From contig CAJQIZ010000015.1 of the NCBI GenBank assembly GCA_905478555.1, forward strand, positions 1-64,000: DNA of 64,000 nucleotides, in the 5' to 3' direction. Within the stretch, counting starts at the first letter, position 1, and each line of letters starts with the position of its first letter. Under the pieces are notes generated by a model that saw only the letters and a program-made list of their open reading frames with translations, was not told the origin of the DNA and searched no databases. A program made the translations under genes and the position numbers. This stretch comes from an uncultured Flavobacteriales bacterium (GTDB lineage Bacteria > Bacteroidota > Bacteroidia > Flavobacteriales > BACL11). Positions 56,375 to 64,000 of the stretch are shown here, in pieces.

Positions 56375-58099
56375 CTACCTCTCCAAAACAGGAGCATGAT
56401 ACACTTTTATTCTAGCATCAATAATTGGAACAGTACAAGAAAAATGTTTGTTCTTATTTTCTGCATTTAAACCATATATATCATTCGCAGGATTGGAACG
56501 TGTAAAAGTAACCCACAACCAATTGGAGAAATTTTCAGAAGTAAAAGTAGCATCATCAACTAAAGTAATCAGTGCTATTCCTTCTAAATTCTGCTTTTCT
56601 AAACTAAAAATCAACTCTTTTATCTCTCCTTTTCCTTCCAACACTAAGTTTCCATTACTCACTAATAGAGGATTAGAAAATCCATTAGATAATTCTAAAT
56701 TAGGTAATGATTCTGACAACTTTCTTTTCACTTCTCCTGCAGCAGCTACAACAACTTTTGAACCTTCATTCAGTCCATCTCCACTATAGTCCAAAGTATC
56801 CATAGTAGTTTTAGTTTGAAAATGTAAATCTCTTTTCCAATTTACCCTTTCAAAAAAATGAATAAAATATTCCTTTTCATTATTTACATTTGGTCCATTT
56901 TCATCATCACAAATAAACACATATTTAGCTAAGGACATTTGTCCTGTTCCTAAAATATGATTGGCAATAGTCAATAATTCTTGAGGTTGTTTGGTAGGAT
57001 TGTAAGGAGTATACCTTTCACTTCCCACAGCTAATAATAAAGGATGTACTCCCGCATCATCTACTGCATTTACTGCTTTCAATCCTGGAATTTCTTGTTC
57101 AATTGCTTTTCCAGTAATTTCATGTATTAAAGCACCAAACTGAGAATCCTCTTGAGGAGGGCGACCCACAACCGTAAACGGCCAAATGGCATTTTCTTTA
57201 GCATACACTTTATGAATTTTCAAAACTGGAAAATCATGTTTCAAACTATAGTAACCCAAATGATCTCCAAATGGTCCTTCAGCCTTTATATCATTAGGAT
57301 GTAATTCTCCACAAATTACAAAATCAGCATCTACTGAAATAGTATACCCATCTTTCTTTGCATAACGAAAATTCCTTCCTCCCAAAATACCTGCAAAAGA
57401 AAGTTCACTCATTCCTTCAGGCAAAGGCATTACAGCAGAAAAAGTATGAGCAGGAGGTCCTCCCACAAAGATGGAAACTTTTAAAGGTTCTCCTTTTTGA
57501 TTTACTTTTTTTTGGTGCACCCCAATTCCTCTATGAAGTTGATAATGCATTCCCACTTCCTTATTTTTAGTGTATTCATTACCAGAAAGTTGAACACGAT
57601 ACATCCCTAAATTAGAATTCATTATTCCAGGATTCTCTATATCTTCCGAATATACTTGAGGTAAAGTAATAAAAGCACCCCCATCTTCTTTCCAACATTT
57701 TACTTGAGGTAAATCATCAATTTGTATTTCCTTAAATTTTCTTGGAAACCTAACCTTTACAGGAATAGCATAAATAGCATGCAGTGCAGTAAAAATAGCC
57801 TTTATAGGATTTTTTAAAGCAGAAGGAGGGTTTGTTTTTAGTTCAATTAGATTTTTAACCGATTGCAAACTATCCCGGAACATAAACTTACTTCTTTCTA
57901 AAGTTCCAAACAGATTAGATGATGCCCTAAATTTACTTCCCTTAATATTTTCAAATAAAATTGCTTTCCCACTCTTTGCAAATTCATCCAAATGAATAGA
58001 TGCCATTTCCAAATTTGGATTTACTTCTTCAGAAATTCTTTTAAGTTCTCCTCGTTTATCAAGATCTGAAATACACTGTTGTAAAGTTCTGTATGACAT
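56375..58099 (-). CDS. UbiD-family decarboxylase (probable menaquinone biosynthesis)
   Basis: Prenylated-FMN-dependent decarboxylase of 574 residues. The N-terminal S-Y-R-T-L-Q-Q-C-I-S-D-L-D and the central segment with G-G-P-P-A-H, E-L-S-F-A-G-I-L-G-G-R near 235-245 and G-P-F-G-D-H-L-G-Y-Y-S near 275-285 identify UbiD. With mqnA in this window, the likely substrate is the futalosine-route 1,4-dihydroxy-6-naphthoate precursor, as in the MqnL/MqnP-type branch. No ubiX (prenyltransferase) lies nearby. UbiD with a ubiquinone precursor is the less likely alternative because Bacteroidota lack ubiquinone. Confidence 0.88.
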   Translation of the reverse strand: MSYRTLQQCISDLDKRGELKRISEEVNPNLEMASIHLDEFAKSGKAILFENIKGSKFRASSNLFGTLERSKFMFRDSLQSVKNLIELKTNPPSALKNPIKAIFTALHAIYAIPVKVRFPRKFKEIQIDDLPQVKCWKEDGGAFITLPQVYSEDIENPGIMNSNLGMYRVQLSGNEYTKNKEVGMHYQLHRGIGVHQKKVNQKGEPLKVSIFVGGPPAHTFSAVMPLPEGMSELSFAGILGGRNFRYAKKDGYTISVDADFVICGELHPNDIKAEGPFGDHLGYYSLKHDFPVLKIHKVYAKENAIWPFTVVGRPPQEDSQFGALIHEITGKAIEQEIPGLKAVNAVDDAGVHPLLLAVGSERYTPYNPTKQPQELLTIANHILGTGQMSLAKYVFICDDENGPNVNNEKEYFIHFFERVNWKRDLHFQTKTTMDTLDYSGDGLNEGSKVVVAAAGEVKRKLSESLPNLELSNGFSNPLLVSNGNLVLEGKGEIKELIFSLEKQNLEGIALITLVDDATFTSENFSNWLWVTFTRSNPANDIYGLNAENKNKHFSCTVPIIDARIKVYHAPVLER

Positions 58100-58110
58100 A
58101 GTTCAAAAAT

Positions 58111-58141
58111 AAAAAAAGGGAGCCAATTGACTCCCTTTTTT
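58111..58141 (-). terminator. Intrinsic terminator after gltA
   Basis: On the minus strand GGGAGTC pairs with GGCTCCC across an AATT loop; one pair is G-U only in this orientation. A run of about seven T residues follows at 58117-58111. It lies 20 bases after the gltA stop and shows leftward termination. Confidence 0.8.
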
Positions 58142-58160
58142 GTATAAAATTTTATTTTAA

Positions 58161-59447
58161 TTATCTACTCTTAATAGAAATATATTTTCTTTCGGTAGCA
58201 CCTGTGTATACCTGTCTAGGTCTTCCAATTGGTTCTCCGTTTTCTCTCATCTCTTTCCATTGTGCAATCCAACCTGGTAATCTACCAATAGCAAACATCA
58301 CTGTGAACATATCAGTTGGAATTCCTAAAGCTCTGTAAATAATTCCTGAATAAAAATCTACATTAGGATATAAACCTCTTGATTTAAAATACTCATCATT
58401 TAATGCAACCTGCTCTAACTCAATAGCAATATCCAATACAGGATCTTCAATTCCTAATTCATTCAACACATCATCAGCTGCTTTCTTAATAATAGTTGCT
58501 CGTGGGTCAAAGTTTTTATATACTCTGTGTCCGAATCCCATTAATCTAAAAGGATCCGATTTATCTTTCGCTTTAGCTATGTACTTACTTACATCACCAC
58601 CATCTGCTTTAATTTCTTCCAACATTTCAATTACGGCTTGATTAGCACCACCATGTAAAGGACCCCAAAGTGCCGCAATTCCGGCAGATACAGATGCATA
58701 TAAACTCGCATGAGAGGAACCTACAATTCTTACTGTAGAAGCAGAGCAATTCTGTTCATGATCGGCATGTAAGATTAATAATTTATCTAATGCCTTTGAA
58801 ACTATTGGATTTACTACAGTATCTTGAGTTGGTAAACCAAACATCATGTGTAAGAAGTTAGCGGTATAAGTCAATCCGTTTTTAGGATACATAATTGGCT
58901 GACGCATTCTATTTTTAAAACTCCATGCTGCCAAAGTTGGTAACTTAGCAATGAAACGAATAATTGTACCATCAATTTGTTCTTTTGATCTGTTAGGATC
59001 TAATGATTTAGGGTAAAATGCAGTTAATGCAGAAACTAAAGAAGATAATACTCCCATAGGATGTGCTTTAGATGGGTAACCATCTAAAATAGACTTTACA
59101 TCTTCATGTACTAATGTATGTGTAGAAATATCATTTTGAAATTTATCTAATTCTTCAGTAGTTGGTAACTCACCATATATTAATAAAAATGAAACTTCTA
59201 AGAAAGTTGATTTTTCAGCTAATTCTTCAATAGAATAACCTCTATATCTTAAAACACCTTCTTCCCCATTTAAAAAAGTAATAGCACTTTCTGTAGAACC
59301 TGTATTTTTAAAACCTCTATCTAAAGTAATCAAACCAGACTGACCTCTAAGTTTACTAATATCTAATGCATCTTCATTTTCAGTACCTGTTACAACCGGA
59401 ATATCATAAACTTTTCCATCATAATGTAATTCTGCTTTCTTTTCCAT
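58161..59447 (-). CDS. gltA: Citrate synthase
   Basis: Condenses acetyl-CoA with oxaloacetate. The 428 residues match the type II hexameric enzyme of Gram-negative bacteria, including an N-terminal beta domain (E-L-H-Y-D-G-K-V-Y-D-I-P) and the active-site segments: H-A-D-H-E-Q-N-C-S-A-S near 232, L-H-G-G-A-N-Q-A near 265, and F-G-H-R-V-Y-K-N-F-D-P-R-A near 305-318. It lies 12 bases downstream of eno and ends in a terminator. It is the last gene of the carA-eno-gltA transcript. Confidence 0.97.
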   Translation of the reverse strand: MEKKAELHYDGKVYDIPVVTGTENEDALDISKLRGQSGLITLDRGFKNTGSTESAITFLNGEEGVLRYRGYSIEELAEKSTFLEVSFLLIYGELPTTEELDKFQNDISTHTLVHEDVKSILDGYPSKAHPMGVLSSLVSALTAFYPKSLDPNRSKEQIDGTIIRFIAKLPTLAAWSFKNRMRQPIMYPKNGLTYTANFLHMMFGLPTQDTVVNPIVSKALDKLLILHADHEQNCSASTVRIVGSSHASLYASVSAGIAALWGPLHGGANQAVIEMLEEIKADGGDVSKYIAKAKDKSDPFRLMGFGHRVYKNFDPRATIIKKAADDVLNELGIEDPVLDIAIELEQVALNDEYFKSRGLYPNVDFYSGIIYRALGIPTDMFTVMFAIGRLPGWIAQWKEMRENGEPIGRPRQVYTGATERKYISIKSR

Positions 59448-59459
59448 ATCTTTTCTTTT

Positions 59460-61858
<2,399 letters not shown>

Positions 61859-61871
61859 AAAGTTATAAAAA

Positions 61872-61900
61872 AAGGATAAAACACAATATGTTTTATCCTT
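61872..61900 (-). terminator. Intrinsic terminator of the rpsD-rpoA-rplQ transcript
   Basis: A perfect 12-bp stem (AAGGATAAAACA with TGTTTTATCCTT) and 5-base loop, followed on the minus strand by a T-run. It lies 25 bases after the rplQ stop and 13 bases before the carA start, so carA must have its own promoter or depend on readthrough. Confidence 0.9.
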
Positions 61901-61925
61901 AAATTTATTGTCTCATAAAAGTAAA

Positions 61926-62480
61926 TTAGTCTTCTTTCTTTTCTTCAGATGAATCGTTTGACTCTTCTTCTTTAGTTTCTTCTGTTGTTTCCACAACAGT
62001 TTCCTCTACTAACTGTTCATCAACAAACGCTTCTTCAGTAACTAAAGCAGTTTCATTAGTTTTTGCACTACCACCTCTTCTTGCTTTTTTCTTCTTTGGT
62101 TTGTCGTCTGAAATGTAAGAGTCATTAAAATCTACTAGTTCAATAAATGCCATTTGAGCATTATCTCCTAATCTATTACTTAACTTCAAAATTCTAGTAT
62201 ACCCTCCTTCTCTATCTGATACTTTAGTAGCGATATCTCCAAAAAGTTCTGTAATAGCTTCTTTTTGTTTTAAGTAACTAAATACAGTTCTACGAGAATG
62301 CGTAGTATCTTTTTTAGATTTTGTAATTAACGGCTCTACATACAATCTTAAAGCTTTAGCTTTAGCTAAGGTTGTAGTTATTTTCTTATGTTCTATTAAA
62401 GAACATGCCATATTTGCAAGCATAGCTTTTCTGTGAGCTGCTTTTCTTCCTAAGTGATTAAATTTCTTTCCGTGTCTCAT
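61926..62480 (-). CDS. rplQ: 50S ribosomal protein L17, with C-terminal extension
   Basis: Large-subunit protein near the exit tunnel. Residues 1-125 are the conserved L17 core ([22 protein letters not shown] near 14-24, T-L-A-K-A-K-A-L-R near 37-45). The 184 residues exceed the usual 115-130 by an extension of about 60: first basic (K-K-K-A-R-R-G-G), then strongly acidic with many Glu and Thr. The extended tail is frequent in Bacteroidota, but its role is not known to me. It follows rpoA by 4 bases. Confidence 0.96.
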   Translation of the reverse strand: MRHGKKFNHLGRKAAHRKAMLANMACSLIEHKKITTTLAKAKALRLYVEPLITKSKKDTTHSRRTVFSYLKQKEAITELFGDIATKVSDREGGYTRILKLSNRLGDNAQMAFIELVDFNDSYISDDKPKKKKARRGGSAKTNETALVTEEAFVDEQLVEETVVETTEETKEEESNDSSEEKKED

Positions 62481-62484
62481 TTTA

Positions 62485-63471
62485 CTAATCGTTATTATTT
62501 AGATTATATTTGGAAACATCAAACCCAAAATGTAATTTTTTATCTTCTACTAATTCTTCTAACTCTGTTAATGACTTCTTACCAAAGTTTCTGAACTTTA
62601 ATAAATCATTTTTAGAGAAAGATACTAACTCACCTAAAGTAAATACTTCAGCATGTTTTAAACAATTTAATGATCTAACAGATAAACCAAGATCTACTAA
62701 AGTTGTTTTCAATAACTGACTCATGTGTAAAGAATCTTCATCAAATTCATTATCATCTTCAGCATCAAAACTAATTAATTCATCAGAGAATAACATAAAG
62801 TGTTGAATTAATATTTTAGCAGCTTCTGTTAAAGCATCTTTAGGTTGAATAGAACCATCAGTAACAATGTTAATGTTTAATTTTTCAAAGTCAGTTTTTT
62901 GACCAACTCTATAATTTTCAACATTATACTTTACATTCTTTATAGGTGTGTAAATAGAATCTATAGCAATAGTACCAACAGACATCTCATCATTTTGATT
63001 GTCTTCAGCAGGAACATATCCTCTACCTTTCTCAATTGTAAATTCCATTTCAAATTGCATCTTTTTATCTGTAGTACAGATAACTTGTTCTGGATTTAAA
63101 ACTTGAAAATAAGAAAGACTTGAACCTAAATCAGCAGCAGTGACAATTTCTGTTTTAGAAATTTTCATAGTTGCTTTTTCAGTTGTTTCGTCTTCAATTT
63201 GTTGTTTAAACCTAACTTGTTTTAAATTAAGTATAATTTCTGTAACATCCTCTACTACACCATCAATAGTTGTAAACTCATGATCTACACCTGTAATTTT
63301 AATTGATGTAATAGCAAAACCTTCTAGAGAAGAAAGTAAAACTCTTCTTAAAGCGTTTCCTACAGTTAATCCGTATCCAGACTCTAAAGGACGAAACTCA
63401 AATTGTCCCTCATTTTGAACTGAATCTAACATGATTACTTCTTCCGGTTTTTGAAAATTCAAAATTGGCAT
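62485..63471 (-). CDS. rpoA: RNA polymerase subunit alpha
   Basis: Assembles RNA polymerase and contacts promoters and activators. I start at the ATG at 63471 (M-P-I-L-N-F-Q-K-P), giving 328 residues, the normal Bacteroidota size; the frame extends to 63519 but adds only Asn/Lys-rich residues. The N-terminal domain has [17 protein letters not shown] near 32-48 and the C-terminal domain (about 245-315) has [10 protein letters not shown] and N-F-G-K-K-S-L. It lies 25 bases after rpsD. Confidence 0.97.
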   Translation of the reverse strand: MPILNFQKPEEVIMLDSVQNEGQFEFRPLESGYGLTVGNALRRVLLSSLEGFAITSIKITGVDHEFTTIDGVVEDVTEIILNLKQVRFKQQIEDETTEKATMKISKTEIVTAADLGSSLSYFQVLNPEQVICTTDKKMQFEMEFTIEKGRGYVPAEDNQNDEMSVGTIAIDSIYTPIKNVKYNVENYRVGQKTDFEKLNINIVTDGSIQPKDALTEAAKILIQHFMLFSDELISFDAEDDNEFDEDSLHMSQLLKTTLVDLGLSVRSLNCLKHAEVFTLGELVSFSKNDLLKFRNFGKKSLTELEELVEDKKLHFGFDVSKYNLNNND

Positions 63472-63496
63472 ATTCTTATTCTTTTTATTTAAATTC

Positions 63497-64000
63497 TTAT
63501 TTTGAGTAAAGTTCAACAATTAGTTGTTCTTGAATGTTTTCTGAAATCTGAGCTCTTTCTGGGACTGCTTTTACAGTACCTTTCATTAAATCAGAGTTCC
63601 ATTCTAACCAATCGTTAGATTGTATATTGTTAGTTAATGAGGAAGAAATAGCTTCTAAAGACTTAGACCTTTCTCTTACACTAATTTCATCACCAACTTT
63701 TAATGCTGCAGAAGGAATATTACAAATCTCACCATTAAGTAAAATATGTTTATGTCCTACCAACTGTCTCGCACCTCTTCTAGTAGTAGAAATTCCTAAT
63801 CTGTAAACAACATTATCTAATCTTGTTTCACAAAGTTGTAAAAGAATTTCACCAGTAATACCTTTTCTTCTTAACGCTTCTTTAAAAAGATTAGAAAATT
63901 GCTTTTCTAAAATACCGTAAGTAAATTTCGCTTTTTGCTTTGCTTGTAATTGAACACCATATTCAGATTGTTTACCTCTTCTTCTGTTGTTACCATGTTG
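63497..64000 (-). CDS. rpsD: 30S ribosomal protein S4, C-terminal part
   Basis: Primary 16S rRNA-binding protein. The reading frame is open to the window edge (Q-H-G at 64000), so about 35 N-terminal codons lie outside. The visible 167 residues include [13 protein letters not shown], the S4 domain region [27 protein letters not shown]-style RNA-binding loop near the middle (split here for brevity) and the C-terminal I-V-E-L-Y-S-K. It is followed by rpoA after 25 bases, the usual order. Confidence 0.95.
   Translation of the reverse strand, partial: QHGNNRRRGKQSEYGVQLQAKQKAKFTYGILEKQFSNLFKEALRRKGITGEILLQLCETRLDNVVYRLGISTTRRGARQLVGHKHILLNGEICNIPSAALKVGDEISVRERSKSLEAISSSLTNNIQSNDWLEWNSDLMKGTVKAVPERAQISENIQEQLIVELYSK

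Noticed and set aside
58112-58141. Gene-spacing hairpin considered as a transposon end
   Set aside because: Stem, wobble asymmetry and T-run fit an intrinsic terminator of gltA; no second end or transposase is near.

Overview
The window is AT-rich chromosomal DNA of a Bacteroidota bacterium, most likely a member of the Flavobacteriales. Evidence: the rpsD-rpoA-rplQ-carA-eno-gltA and rpsF-rpsR-rplI blocks, Bacteroidota-restricted families (DUF5606, DUF5777, DUF6438, a BT_3928-like DoxX protein, HSDR_N next to holA), a TonB-dependent receptor with an N-terminal carboxypeptidase-regulatory-like domain, several starts without a Shine-Dalgarno sequence, and repeated TAnnTTTG elements matching the Bacteroidota -7 promoter consensus. 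An MqnA-type enzyme and a UbiD-type decarboxylase suggest menaquinone made by the futalosine route. Monomeric isocitrate dehydrogenase, aconitase and citrate synthase show an aerobic TCA cycle.

Layout. 1-1.8 kb is a gene-poor, decaying zone: the start of a secreted protein, a truncated secreted-protein remnant, a CIA30-family protein, a decayed tRNA (probably proline), a frameshifted cysteine-rich lipoprotein, then an intact tRNA-Arg(ACG) with a terminator. 1.9-11.5 kb is one long minus-strand cluster: DUF1599, DoxX/thioredoxin-like protein, DppB-like permease, tpiA, prmA, a 1482-residue secreted protein of unknown function, plsY and clpS. Divergent from it are folP and cdaA (c-di-AMP synthesis). 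13.3-20.3 kb holds icd, an M16 protease and dnaX on the minus strand. 20.4-23.9 kb holds rpsF-rpsR-rplI and aconitase on the plus strand. 24.2-27.5 kb holds a SulP transporter, a glycine-zipper remnant, an HSDR_N protein and holA. 27.5-33.9 kb holds a TonB-dependent receptor, pyrG (TTG start), yidC, a DUF6438 lipoprotein and a tiny lysine-rich protein. 33.9-43.7 kb is mixed: mqnA, DUF456, purB, an unknown protein, L-2-hydroxyglutarate oxidase, an OB-fold protein, DUF5777, YceI, an MFS transporter, DUF5606 and an M3 peptidase.

44.5-54.4 kb is the most coherent regulatory unit: a fatty-acid beta-oxidation regulon. An acyl-CoA synthetase gene faces a marR gene across 133 bp carrying two 18-bp near-palindromes. 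The marR gene overlaps a hydroxyacyl-CoA dehydrogenase/enoyl-CoA hydratase, followed by thiolase, long acyl-CoA dehydrogenase, short-chain dehydrogenase and class-3-like aldehyde dehydrogenase. Together these would activate fatty acids, oxidise them and process fatty aldehydes or alcohols, under a regulator that also controls itself.

54.7-58.1 kb holds a DEAD-box helicase, an EIK-motif nuclease-like gene broken by an in-frame stop, and the UbiD decarboxylase. 58.2-64 kb is the minus-strand rpsD(partial)-rpoA-rplQ block and the carA-eno-gltA block, separated by a perfect 12-bp terminator stem.

No CRISPR array, intact insertion sequence, prophage or rRNA gene was seen. I found no complete new system. 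The best leads are the two-operator fatty-acid switch, the split nuclease-like gene, the giant beta-rich secreted protein, the 11-bp tandem repeat forming the DUF5606 translation start, and the tRNA-remnant zone at the left end.
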